From NCBI GenBank assembly GCA_026874595.1, contig CM049306.1:98819642-98883641 (forward strand): a stretch of 64,000 nt of DNA, in the 5' to 3' direction. The notes under the pieces were generated by a model, which did no database searches, was not told where the DNA came from, and saw only the letters and a list, made by a program, of their open reading frames with translations. Position 1 is the first letter of the stretch, and every line of letters starts with the position of its first letter. This document shows positions 24,827 through 36,583 of this stretch, piece by piece. The position numbers and the translations under genes were made by a program. Source of the stretch: Sipunculus nudus. Its lineage: Eukaryota > Annelida > Sipuncula > Golfingiida > Sipunculidae.

Positions 24827-27800
24827 TTTACCCTTTTGGTGATTTAAAGAATATCTTTACGGTAACATTTAACGCTGCACATTCGAGCGTAGGGTTTGTA
24901 AAATCAAGTTTATATTTTACATGAGGTTACTGAATTTGTATTGTTTCTGTATAGAGTGGATGTGTGTCCATCCGAAATCACAATATACCAATACTATTAC
25001 AATCATATATAGTTAATTTTATTCAACGTCATGTTGTCCTTGTGTCATGAACGTTTGTTTTCATAACACGTATGCCTTTTTGTCGCTTTAAAACACGATT
25101 CTGAAAATAATAGCTTCTAGATTTATACATAAAATGTTTTTAATAGCTTAAAAAATTACTTAAATTAGTCGGTGCAGATCATATTAGACTTAAATATAAT
25201 ATGAGTATGACATTTAATACGATGATTAATATATACCCTTCAAGCCACATCACTGATGATGACATCAATCTGATGTTTATATCAATCTGAAATCATTTTT
25301 CTTTCTATTGTGCTAATATTAAGTGGAAAGTTTGAATCCACCGATTTTATGAACATCATTCAAAACTTCTTAGTCAGAATCTGCATGCTCCTTTCCTGTA
25401 TAACCACAGGCGCTTGAATCCCTATATTTATAGATATTGCCTTAAATAATGATAACATGTCTTTAAAAACAATCACCTACCCTGTACTCAACCATTTACG
25501 AAGATGTAACGCTCGCCGGTACTTGTTTATTTGTTTATATAAAGATCTGACAAGGCCGGCATCCTCAATTGCGAACTACTCTGCAGTTCTTAAGCGACGA
25601 ACAGACAGATTTATCGCAGATTATTATTTCCATCATGATCTACCTATTAGGTTCCAGTGGGATATCCTAACGGCGGACCTAGAAACGTGTGGATTTCCAT
25701 GTTTTGGGTAACATCTGCTTAATGGATGCAGATCAGTTGCAAACTAGAGCTTATGACAAGTGGTAAACAGGGTGTACTTGATTAGTTGATGCTTTTATAG
25801 GAAGAAAAACTGTCTATTTAACGACTGTAAATTTCTTCCCTCTGAAATACCTGAATATCATAGGAATTTTAAGTGATTTCTTGTATAGTCGCTCAATTAA
25901 AAGAGGAGCTGGGCGAGTGGCCAAAACCTTCATATTAATGTCACATGCATCACACTCACATGTCCTTTAAATTCGTCTTCGGTCCGGTCAGAGCCTGTAC
26001 AAAATGACCGACACGGTGGATCTCAATTATTTCACAGAACAAAATCTACCTTTTTAGTATTTTTTATAGACATTTTGTGGAAGCATGGGCAATAAGCGTT
26101 CTTGCCCAATTATACTCTCAGGTGATATCACCTATTTTCTTTCCTTGAATTTAAGTGTTTATTATGGATTGTCCTGATATGGCTTGAATTTGAAGCTGAC
26201 CTAAATGCACATACTGGTGTAAGCGTAGGTCTGCGCTCTTTGAGTTCGTTCTAGTTAACAAGTTTATCAGATTGTTTTAACTTTTACTTAAAGGATGGAA
26301 TGCAAAAACATGGCGTGATAAATATAGCTGTCAAAGTTGTCTTCATATTCATTTCATCAATGCTCAAGGTTTAATTTGCAAAAAGACTGAAAGCTTCGAA
26401 CAGTTTTTCACAGAAAGCGTACCCTTTAGGACACTGAAAAATATAAACATTTAACCGTATATACGCAATGAAATTGGTCGTAATGTGCTGGTCGGACCAG
26501 TTAATTAGAGCAGAAAGGTTGTTATTTCGTTATTTTATAAAAGTCGAACTCTTTTTAGACAGACTGATGGAATAGCTCATGCAACCGATTGAACAGCTGT
26601 GAAATTGTCACATGCAGGCAAACAAAGGTAAACTTTTCAGTCCAAGGAGACATGATATTTTCCCCTTAGCCTACATGATATAAAAAAGCATAGATTTATG
26701 TGTTATGATATGATACACGAAAGAAATGATATTTAAAATCCAACTTTCCTCAAACAGCCGCTGTGGTCTCCTATTTAATTTATTTCTAAATGTTCCAAAA
26801 TTGCGTTTTTAACTACTGAATAATATATTCATTAATAGCAACTTTAGATAATTTCAAACATAACATCAATCCTACCATATAAATGTATCCGTTTGAAGTT
26901 ACTTAATTCAAATGTCAGGCACTATTTAATGCCGTTCTTTACAACCTTCATTTGATAATTATATTTTCAGTAGTATTTTCTGAATAGTGTAAACATTATA
27001 TGTTGCTTTTATTCTAGATATGAATGGGGAAATGGTATATAATAATTGTTAGCCCACGCACATACAGAAATGGTATGCTATCGTAACCCTGTCCCGCAAA
27101 TCCTTCGGCTTTCTCGCATTTTTCTTTAACCGAACGTCAGGTTAATCTCTCCCCTTCCTATATTGCTTTGAAAGTGACATCCGTACGCTAAAAAAGAAAC
27201 CGCTCTTGTAGAGGGGTTCCTGTGACCTTGTCTCTTGACGTAAAAAGCAAATTTTTAATCCCTTTATATGTCTAATACGGTAGAATCACGAACAGAGGAC
27301 AGGGTGGACGTGAGGACGAACGGGGGTGTCACCATACCCCCCCTTGCCGTGGTCACGAGCTGATATTCCTTTCAGTCATTCAACGTCATTGGTTAGGAAA
27401 CAAATAAACTATCTGCAGACACCCGCGCACAATAAAAAAAAATTAACGACTGAAAATAAACTTTATTTAATTATCATGATCCACTCAAATGTTCCAGTTT
27501 GGTTTTATTGGATATCATGACTCATGCTTCTTGGGTGTATATACTTCAAATTTAGGAGTAAACTCCCACATTATAGACGGGTACGGAAGGCCTTGCCTCC
27601 CTGTTGCCGCAATGAACAGAGGGGTCAGCATGTGCTTTCAAGGATGGAAATTGAAACCGATGTTTAAAATTTGTTCTCTACCCTCGTTTTTCCCTTTTCT
27701 TTTACCCCATTAAAAAACCTTTTTACATTGTCTGACACAGGGACCAGTCTCGATGTTTTAACATGCTTAAAGTTCCTTCCGGTAATGTTCCTGCAGTGAA

Positions 27801-28742
27801 CCAATCAAAGGCCGGCTGTATTCCAGCGTGAAGAGAAAAATAAATACGTTTGACTTAGCTGGTATTAGAGCCGTAAAAATGAATAATGTGTCATATAAAG
27901 AAATAAGTAAGCAGCCATAATGTCACATATCATCTGGATTTCTATCGCAGTAAGTTATATATATGCATCCTGTCATAATATACGAACCTGGTAAGGGTCG
28001 CACTGCAGATAAATTGCCTTGTGCAGCGCCCATGACCAGTGATGATACAGGAAAATAACCCCCGTGCTGCTCCGCTGTGCTGGGATGATAATGTGCTAGT
28101 TTTCATCGTAATATGACCGACCTATGTAGAGAAATTTACAACCCATCCTTTTGACATTGTATTTTTAAAATCGGCAAAATAAAGTTTATTTTCAAAATGC
28201 TATTCTTCTTCTTATTATTATTATTTTGAGGTATTAACCTTTACCCACGGTCTCTCTGTCGGCAAAGTTACACAAACAGTTTTGAACAGAGTTCCTTGAA
28301 ATTTGCGGAGGTTTTCGAAAACAACCAATGAACAATCCATTTAATTATGGAGGTAATCTGTATCACCTTGAACAAAGTAAAATTCACCGACTATGTACAG
28401 TTGTTAAAGCTATTTCATTATAATAGATTGACCAGTATTAAAGGGTGGCTTGAGGATTATCCTTTCGGAAGTTTGATGTTTCCGATATATATGTTTTTAT
28501 TATGCCGTATGTGGAAGTTACTTATATGGTCGTCCATATCGTTGAAAATGTGTGGACAGGTGGGCCATGTACGAAATATATAAAATATTATTGAGGATTA
28601 ATGCCGATCTTGATCCTAATACAGACAGATTCGTTCCCTTCTGTTAGCCGTCTCTTTCTTCATGCTTCATCTCTAAAAAATAAATTGGCGAAATCACTAT
28701 ACCCTTCCTCTATGACCTACGTTCTCACATACAGTTCTCACG
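24827..28742. other. Long intergenic stretch, nothing recognised
   Basis: AT-rich. Plus-strand frames at 25457-25711, 27326-27713 and 28347-28583 lack domains, splice support or codon bias that I can recognise. No repeat period was noticed. Confidence 0.5.
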
Positions 28743-28815
28743 GACTTGTGCGCCACCAACATGGGTTCGAATCCGGGATCGGCCAGTATTTCCCCCTGAA
28801 AAATTTGTCTTCGTA
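28743..28815 (+). repeat. tRNA-derived SINE fragment, copy 1
   Basis: GTGCGCCACCAACATGGGTT runs into a B-box-like GGTTCGAATCC, then ATCGGCCAGTATTTCCCC and a TTTGTCTTCGT tail. The same order occurs at 28975-29078. Confidence 0.55.
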
Positions 28816-28974
28816 ATAAAATGGGGCTCGTCCAACGTGACGGTAAACTTTTTTGCCCAGGGAATAAGCTCACCACAGTGTGACTCCTCGGATAATTAGT
28901 CTTGTTCTGATAGCAGAACCCTCTTAAGAGGGGTGACATAAAAGCGGACCGAACTGTCTCGCTAGTGAAGCTTG

Positions 28975-29078
28975 CCTATCTAGCGAAGCGGTTGGTACGC
29001 CGGACGCGTGCGCCATCAATATGGGTTCAAGTCCATTATCGGTCCAGTATTTTCCCCTGAAAATTTTGTCTTCGTCAC
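28975..29078 (+). repeat. tRNA-derived SINE fragment, copy 2
   Basis: TAGCGAAGCGGTTGGTACG is an A-box candidate and GGGTTCAAGTCC a B-box. The following ATCGGTCCAGTATTTTCCCC and TTTTGTCTTCGT match copy 1. Two copies of one family within 250 bp suggest tandem insertion or a dimeric SINE. Confidence 0.6.
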
Positions 29079-29094
29079 AAGAGGTTTTTTAGCT

Positions 29095-29440
29095 CAACTG
29101 ACTGAAAGTCAACTGAGGTATGGGAATGGGTCTCTCTTAGTCGTCCGACCGGTCCGTGCGTTAGCAGGACACATATCGTAACCGCTAAGCCCAGAAACTT
29201 GTAACTGAATATCCAGGTAGGTTAATAAAAAATCTCCTTGGAAATCTCAAATTAGGTCACTACGACATATATCCTCCGAGCTAAGGGGCTCGTAAGTACC
29301 CCCTAGAATATTTAAAATTTGATACAAAACGTCTAGTGTCTTGATAATTAATGCATAGATTACTATGAATCTTGCCTTGATTATTGACTAAGACTAGTTT
29401 TGATATTTCCAAAAATTGGTGGCGCAACCTGTATTTTTTT
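29095..29440. repeat. Dispersed repeat R, copy 1
   Basis: Shares AGCTCA.CTGACTG, GTTAGCAGGACACA-like, CTTGTAACTGA, ATATCCTCCGAGCTA..GGGCTC, ACCCCC.AGAA and ACTAGT..... blocks with 34985-35345 and 35370-35570. No coding capacity. It looks like a non-autonomous interspersed repeat. Confidence 0.65.
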
Positions 29441-29712
29441 TTAATTATTTACGATTTTATTTCTGTTTTTGAGACCATCGAATGACAGCAGTTATGTTAG
29501 TTTCTCAGCTGTGGTTTCATCCAGTGTACTGAAACCCAGTGTGTTTATTGATTATGTTTGTTTTTCTTCATTTCTAAAGACAAGTGGGGCAACATGTATC
29601 TTTTCTATTTTTGATGCATTTTTCCCTTTAATTTTAAACTGCCATGTTGCATTGATACAATCAGATTCACCACTGTGGCTTCATCTGTGTCTTGAAACCT
29701 TTGGTGTTTTTT

Positions 29713-30340
29713 AGGGCCCCGCCTGAATAAGCAGATGCCCTATATTAATCACCCTTTCCGTCCATCTGTTCGTTTCTTTGTCTGTCCGTCAAATTTGTTT
29801 CCTGATGATAACTCCACCTTAGATTGACTTATCGATTTCAAACTTGATTTCATTTTGCCAACCTCTAACGCAGACACTCTTTTGATTTTTGGGGTCATGA
29901 GGTCAAAGGTTAAGGTCACAGCACCCGATCATTTAGAAAGATTGTCGATGCATTTTAAGCCGAATTTTCATCCAAAACCTTCCATCTTGCACATATAGCT
30001 CACCTGTCAGTAGGGACAGAACCAGGTCGATTTTGGGGTCACAAGGTCAAAGATGAAGGTCACAGGTGCCATCTGTACACATACATGTATTTGTTTCTGG
30101 ATGATATCTCCAGTGTGGATTGACATATTGGTTTCAATCTTGACTTATATATGACCCACCAAATATGTAAGAACCCTTTTGATTTAAAAAAAAATATGGA
30201 CGTATTTTAAAGGGGCCAAATCACCTATCCAGTCTCGGAAGAATGGTAGGCTTCAAACTGATCACAGGACCCAAATTCTGAAAAAGTTGATAAACATATC
30301 CTTTTAGACAAATTCAGCTGAGCGTTGGGACCCATGGGTC
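29713..30340. repeat. Internally repeated dispersed element with AGGTCA half-sites
   Basis: Two diverged sub-copies share TTTGTTTCCTGATGATAACTCC-like starts (about 29797 and 30090), ATTGAC.TAT.G.TTTCAA and CTTTTGATTT. GGGGTCA(T/C).AGGTCAAAG followed by AAGGTCACAG occurs at about 29892 and 30036. The AGGTCAAAGGTTAAGGTCA stretch at 29900-29918 is a run of nuclear-receptor-type half-sites. No protein is encoded. Confidence 0.55.
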
Positions 30341-32495
30341 CCTAGTTGTTGAACATTTTGCAGACAAGAAAGATACCCTTAGCACTCACGACCTATAGTG
30401 TCTCGCTGTCACTATCCTTCACTGAAGTTGGATGGAATAACAATGACATCATAACAACGTCTTGTGTCCTGACAAGTAGGTGATTGCTGGTCTTGGTTAA
30501 ATCATATATAACGTGTGGCCCACTGCCCTCCTCCTTAGCTAGACCGTCTTGTAGTCTATCGTGGGTGCTCTCCGCGTGATCTCGCTCCTCTCAGGCTTTT
30601 TATTTAATTCCCGAGTTGCCTTTAGGGGCCGAGTGGGAGGCCGGGGATGGAACAACGCCCGTTCATCAAGTTAGGTTCATCGGATTTTTTTTTAATTTAA
30701 AGAAGCACACTGTTCGCTCACTTTTAACTTTCGAAGATCAATTATAACAGATGTCACTGCAAGTCCATCAGGTGGATACAGTGGCATAGTTTCTTATAAA
30801 TGGCACTGCAACAGCTCCATTGTCGATATTTACGGGGGAAATATGGAATATACCCCCTCAGCAAATTGGTATCTTTCCAGTCACTTCAAAACCAAAATTG
30901 CAATTTCGAAACAAGGGAATTGTTTATAATATAATTATAATATAATCAGGTTCGTTTTCCATGAGGTAAGTTATCATAGGCAGAGCTCACTAACGTAGTG
31001 AATTAGTCTCTCACAGCTATCGGTGCAATAGCCTCTAAGCACAGCTGTGCTGTCAGCCGATAATTCACAGACAAGGTAGCTTGTAGACGGAAGTAAACTA
31101 CGGATAACAAACATAGAGACTCAATACCTAATTACACTGGTACCGCCTCTACAGGACATTATTTAACTGTGACATTTCAGCTACTGTTGATATATTTGAC
31201 TGGTGTGGGAAAAAAATTAAGCAATAACTTTAGATGGCAGATGGTAGGTCGCCATATGCGGTACTTTTAAAAGTAAAGTTTACATATGAATCAAATGTGC
31301 CGGCAAAATATAGTGATAACATCTACAGGAGGTCTTGAGAAACCTTCAACTTTGTATGTATTTTAGTAATCCACCCATACGATCCTCGGCCTCTGTACCA
31401 GAATCAAACGGACACACTCAGGATTAATGAAAACATGCTGCCACCATGTAGAAGTGACTTTTGATATGAATCTGGCCTGAAGGTGACCAAATGAAAGCTG
31501 AAGCCAGAGGCAAGGTGGGTTTAAAAACCATGAAAAAATGGCTGTTATAACATAAGGTGCAGATTCCACAATCTTCAAGTAAATGTACACAGGCACCAAA
31601 CGTGGTTGACGGGACGGGTAATAAATGCTCATCCCTCCCCTTTCTCGGCAATCGATATGTTTTGAGGAAATGATTTGCAGTGCTAATGCAAATCGGGGCA
31701 CAATTTTAATATGTTAAACATCTCTCATCAGTTTGGGGATATAAATGTATGTTTAATTCAACAGTACGGCATGAAAGTGTATCTGAAAACACCGTCGAAT
31801 GTGAATTCAATACTCCCATGCATGATGTGCAGCTATCTATCCTGGTATAAAATTAGCATAATTACCATTGGAATTAACACTAATGCCTTATCTCTTTGTC
31901 CATTTATTAAGAAATTTTGAAGGTGACTGCAGATAAAAAGGCCAAGGTATAGTTTTGAAGTATCCTTTGTAAAAACGGAAAGCAGTCTATTGAGTGATCA
32001 ACCAGATATGCTGTATATTAGCTCACTAATGAAGTGGTATTATCTTTCTACTTTAGATCATCTCTCATGATGAATAACATCGATGTTAATTCAATACTAA
32101 CAAACATGCAGAGTGTGATCGTGACAGTTGTTTCCGTATTATTTAGATAGTAAATTCAGAATTTGCTCCCGGAACAAATTACATAATTTATGCTAACAAT
32201 GGAGCAAAATAAAGGCACTAACACATGGCCTTGTCAGATACATTTCTTGGTTACTTGGAGGGTAATCTAAGAACATCACCGATAATGAACCATCGAACTA
32301 TCTCTCGCTTACATAATGATTAAGCAATGTTTGTTAATTATTCAACAGAAAATCCTCCGCTATGTATTGTATGATTAATGGCTCAAAGCGTCCAATGTCT
32401 TAACGTTTAAAAGCACAGACAAGCATAAAGCATTATACATAGCACAGACTGTTGGTGTCAAGAGAGCTATTGACCCCAGTATATCAAATTATATA
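30341..32495. other. Intergenic, nothing recognised
   Basis: No domain-bearing frame. Minus-strand frames in 31363-31701 overlap each other in different phases and look like chance. Confidence 0.5.
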
Positions 32496-32673
32496 CAGTA
32501 AAATCTAGCTACTAGTACCACCTTCGGACCCAACCAAAGTGGTTGTGTAAGCGGGTTGGATGTGTAAGCGGGAGGTTTTTATGGTGAATGATATTAGCCC
32601 ATGACCAAAACAAAAAGCCGCCTTAGCATGTGTGGTTGTTATAGCGGGTTGGTCGTCCGGCAAGATTTCACTG
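32496..32673. mobile_element. pogo/Tigger-like MITE, 178 bp
   Basis: CAGTAAAATCT at the left end pairs with AGATTTCACTG at the right end (11-bp inverted repeats, one mismatch). The element is flanked by TA on both sides (32494-32495 and 32674-32675), the target-site duplication of Tc1/mariner-pogo elements. The interior has short GGTTGTGTAAGCGGGTTGG and GGTTGTTATAGCGGGTTGG repeats and no ORF. The CAGT(A/G)AAA terminus is typical of pogo-like families. Confidence 0.75.
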
Positions 32674-32675
32674 TA

Positions 32676-34195
32676 AATGATGCAGCTTACCCATTACATC
32701 ATTTAATAGATTAGTTAAGATACGACCAAGATAAGACCATAGTTCTGCGGAACTGGTGCTCATACTTTCTAACCCATTTCCATAGTTATAAGCATGAAAT
32801 CCTGAGTAAGGCTAATTTTGCACTAATACAATGAAAACTACTATTATTTTAAACCTGAACTTATCACTTGTAACACTTATAACCAATTTCTGTACTTGTT
32901 GATACCATTTTATTTGGTTATTTTATATCTATACAAGGTGAATCGTCAAACATATGCAGACATTTAACCACCTAAACGTCGTCTAAATCTTTCGGGTACC
33001 CGTAAAAAAATACTTGGCATCACAAAAGGAATAATTCACTGATTTTCTGTTAAACGATCTTTTTTTTGTAGAACACCATTGGTTCCTATCACAATGTACT
33101 TAAGATTCATATTTATCCAGTAGAAATAGTTGTAAAACATAGTAAAAGGAACAAGGGCAATATGAAGGACAACATATAACACTTCGTTCTGCCGATAGAG
33201 AGGTGTTTCTCCTATGAGATACAACAGGTTCCTTGACATATTTTCCAGGAAAACAAAATGCTGAATGTTCATTGGCCGTGAATGCATGCATGCATATACT
33301 GATCATATAATGTTATTATTCCGACAGTGGGATTTACATATCCTGTAACAGGTGAAAAATACATGTTTATATATATATATTTCCCGAATTTTTAAGTTCT
33401 TCATGGAATAATCAAACGAATCTCCCATTTACAATTTGCAGGTTGGAATTCATTCAGAGACATTCTGTGCGATCCAACATAAGCGATTCTCGAAATTAAA
33501 ATTTCCTGTGCCACGGAATTGAGGGCAGAGCAGTTCATTTTATCGATTATTTACCCTCCTGTATATCAAACCAAAATTTAAGAGGACTATTGTTAGAAAC
33601 CGTTTGTCTAAAGCCCTAAAATAACGACGACGTAAAACGACTTTTCACCGCCAAAGATTTATAAAAGAATTAATCTCAATCCCAGGGTAGGACCAGTTGG
33701 TAACTGGATGGAGATCACTGCCACATGGAACAGACCGCGTAGGGGTCCCAGTATGAACGAGTCCCTCTGATGGAAGCGATCCCGTAGCCAGGCAGTGCCA
33801 ATCCAAAAACGCTTAGCAACATCAACACACACACATATTCTAATACGCTTATTTCCATAAAAACTTATTGGTGTCCTATTTTGCATGTATATCCATCTGA
33901 CGTTAAGAGAATGCAAATTGTGCGTTTTATTTAGGCATCAAACACACGCATAAAAAGATATTTATATCACACACACACATATATATATATATATGCTAAG
34001 GTATGTGAAGAATCTGAAATACTACAGTCGGTTTCGCCTCATCCGCTCGTCAGATGACTGAAGTTCAACTAATTGCGGTATTGGTTTTTATCATTTCTTT
34101 TTCGCAGGTAGGTGGAAACAATTTCCGAACGTTTCCGAGCGCTGTGTGACCGCAAAGGAAACCTGCATTCCGGCAAATAATTTCTACTTATATAA
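32676..34195. other. Intergenic, nothing recognised
   Basis: Minus-strand frames near 33036-33306 and 33659-33916 have no known domain. A short (TA)n lies near 33978. No repeat family was identified. Confidence 0.45.
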
Positions 34196-34210
34196 AACAC
34201 ACACACACAT

Positions 34211-34248
<38 letters not shown>
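34196..34248. repeat. Compound (CA)n-(TA)n microsatellite
   Basis: ACACAC run passing through ACATACAT into an uninterrupted TA run. Confidence 0.9.
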
Positions 34249-34250
<2 letters not shown>

Positions 34251-34634
34251 TCACGGGGGCATCCATTGGACATCCAAGCTTGATTATCTTTAAATGATAC
34301 TAAACGTAATCGTACATTGCACCATTGTAAGGCATAGACTACTTGATTCATAACACTTTTCTGCGATAAAAACCGATGAAGCAAAGAACAAAAGCAACTA
34401 TTGTGTAATGTTTTTAAACATACTTTACCTTTACCTTGTATGGGGATAGCCAACACTAAGTATAATAATTCACTTAATAGTACCTAGCCACCATATTGGA
34501 GGAGGAAATAAATTCAATGATCATGTTTGAGAGACAGGTAACATTGGAGGAATAGAGCTGATTTTTTTTTACATCACACTGTCGTGTTTTTTAATTAAAT
34601 CAAAGGGGTCAACTTTACCCAGCGGAAGTTTACT

Positions 34635-34724
34635 GGATGGATTACTGGATATTGATGCATTGTTATATTCTTTTAGCTAAGCGAGGAATCAAAGCCTGGT
34701 TCCCAATACCGATCAGAAGCCGCA
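34635..34724 (+). promoter_or_regulatory. Receptor-family promoter / leader block (orphan copy)
   Basis: GGATATTGATGC at 34647-34658 begins exactly 78 bp before an ATG at 34725. TGGATGGATTACT precedes it as at gene 2. GCGAGGAATCAAAGCC and CCAATACCGATCAG further down match the corresponding stretch of the first pseudogene (2563-2597). Confidence 0.6.
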
Positions 34725-34791
34725 ATGCTTAACACGCAGTTTACGGTTCTCGTCACCGGACTCTCCCTGGTTTCTGGACAGAGTCAAAATG
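34725..34791 (+). pseudogene. Orphan signal-peptide exon of a Cys-loop receptor
   Basis: The frame MLNTQFTVLVTGLSLVSGQ is a signal peptide clearly related to exon 1 of genes 2 and 3 (which end LVSVQLAT and LVSGQLPA). It is 12 bp shorter than the 79-bp exon of its paralogues. Where they have G|GTGAG at the donor, this locus reads G|CTGAG (position 34792), so splicing would fail. Read-through meets a stop within about 10 codons. No exon 2-6 homologue is visible downstream before the repeats at 34985. It is a decayed fragment of a fourth family member. Confidence 0.75.
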
Positions 34792-34984
34792 CTGAGCAGT
34801 TTGATATTCTTCATGGATAAATTAAAATGACATTTCAAATTCAGGACCTCATTCAAATTAATTTGAAATGGCATTGAACTGTCGAACAATTGTGTTATCT
34901 AGCGTTTCTCTACTGATTCATTCAAAGTCCTCACTGAAAGTGCATGGCTTTGTATATTAAATGGATCATTAAACGATCTCCATT

Positions 34985-35345
34985 TTGTAAGCTCAGCTGA
35001 CTGTATGTCATCTGAGCTATAGCGATCACTCTTTGTCCGTCCAGGCGTCTCTCCGTTAACAGGGCACAAACTGTATTCGCTGGACCTAGAATCTTGTAAT
35101 TGACATGCAGGGAGGTCCATGAAAATCTCCTCGGAAACCTAAAAATATGCCTCTATTACCCATATCCTACGAGCTATTGGGCTCAGGAATACCCCCAGAA
35201 AAAAATGATATGGAATCTCCAGTATCTGAACAACTAATGCATTGATCGCCATGATTCATTGCATTCATATTGATCATGGAGTTTTTCATAGTACCTGCAG
35301 ACTAGTGGCGCCATTCGCATTTTTCTCGATTTTTATGCATTTTTT
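34985..35345. repeat. Dispersed repeat R, copy 2
   Basis: Contains AGCTCAGCTGACTGTATGTC, TTAACAGGGCACAAACTG, GGACCTAGAATCTTGTAATT, CATGCAGGGAGGTCCAT and ATATCCTACGAGCTATTGGG in the same order as copies 1 and 3. It begins about 190 bp after the orphan receptor exon and may be what replaced the missing exons. Confidence 0.65.
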
Positions 35346-35369
35346 TTTTCTATTTGAGACCTTCAAGGA

Positions 35370-35570
35370 TGGGGTGATCTGTAAACAGGGCGCAATTCGT
35401 AACCACTGGACCTAGAATCTTCTTACTTGACATGCAGGGAGGTCCATTGAAAGTCTCCTTGTAAATCTGAAATTAAGTCTGTGTTACCCATATCCTCCGA
35501 GCTGTGGGCCTCAAAATTGGTCCCTAGAATAATGACAAATTTGATACATAAGCTCAAGTGCCTAAATAAC
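35370..35570. repeat. Dispersed repeat R, copy 3 (partial)
   Basis: AACAGGGCGCAATTCGTAAC, GGACCTAGAATCTTCTTACT, CATGCAGGGAGGTCCATTGA and ATATCCTCCGAGCTGTGGGC repeat the middle of copy 2 in direct orientation, making copies 2 and 3 a tandem pair. Confidence 0.65.
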
Positions 35571-36390
35571 CGGCCCACAGCACCCCCACAGCACCCCCCC
35601 GCGTACCTACCCGAAAACACGGTAATCTTTTTTTTCAAACATTGTATTTTCATTAGTGATGGTCAAATACATATGCCATAAAACAAATCACCGTTTCAAT
35701 AAAAACAAAAGCTGAAAAAATGCACAAAAAGCGTGTTTCTAAACCAAGCTAATATCTGTCTGTGTTTTTAAAATAATAAGGTACCAAAGCACGCAGACCT
35801 AAACATTTCCATATGAGTGATTTCTCAGTCTGCCGTTCACGTGGAATGTTTCAGTTTCTTTAGGCTTTGACCTCTTCCTTACGCATATGGATAATTAAAT
35901 ATTGAATTTTATACTGAAATTTATTAATCTCGCCTTATCTTAGACGCTGTGTCACTTTCTGTTTGGGGGTCGGATTTTGGTCAGTTATTGTTACAAGTGC
36001 CACAAAAGTTAAAGGAATTAAATTATCATAAACGTCATGGTGTATGCCGTGAATAAAAATATTCATTAACGTTTATGTTTCCTTTTATATTGACGATTTA
36101 ATTATATCATGTGAGACATAACGCTTCTTCTATGACTTAAAAGGACATTGATGTCGAAGCCAGCATAACATCACATCCCACCTATTTTCATAATTTATTA
36201 GCATGTACCACCGACATGACAATAAACGGGCATGATTGTAGTATTAACACATGAATATTCAGTTTCAAGTTTTCAATCACCCTCATTGCCCCAGTTTATG
36301 TCCGTCTGAATTCACTTGGGGTGTTCGGTGCCAGGCGGATGGTGAATATATATAGCTCACTCTTTTCTTCGTTCCGCATCATATATTCCG

Positions 36391-36394
<4 letters not shown>
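35571..36394. other. Intergenic, nothing recognised
   Basis: No coding, repeat or RNA signal beyond short A- and T-rich tracts. Confidence 0.45.

Positions 36395-36436
<42 letters not shown>
36395..36436. repeat. (TA)n microsatellite
   Basis: Uninterrupted TA run that ends exactly where the retroelement tail at 36438 starts. Confidence 0.95.
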
Positions 36437-36437
<1 letters not shown>

Positions 36438-36440
<3 letters not shown>

Positions 36441-36505
36441 ACGGAACCTAATATCAACAGATCACGTATTCGTGACGAACATAAATTTCTTAATGGAGAT
36501 AAAAA
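36438..36505 (+). mobile_element. 3' tail fragment of the same RT element as 9169-9823
   Basis: About 65 bp match the minus strand of 9169-9234: GTTACGGAAC, then AATATCAACAGATCACGTAT, then CGTGA.GAACA.AAATTT and a GGAGAT end. No RT coding sequence precedes it here, as expected for a severely 5'-truncated copy or a solo terminal sequence. Confidence 0.6.
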
Positions 36506-36583
36506 AAATCAGATTCTGTAACACTAAGGAGCGTGAAATGTCTAGGGGAATGAATAAAGAAGCCATTGTTTTTTTTTTTTTTT

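Noticed and set aside
16918-29078. Functional tRNA genes at the A/B-box-like sites
   Set aside because: None has a pairing acceptor stem or complete cloverleaf, and copies are diverged and joined to repeat bodies, so SINE heads fit better.
34792-34815. Reading the orphan exon through into the AEQ-like codons as a processed exon1-exon2 fusion
   Set aside because: Alignment with the other loci shows these bases are the mutated donor and intron start (CTGAG for GTGAG), and the frame stops at once.
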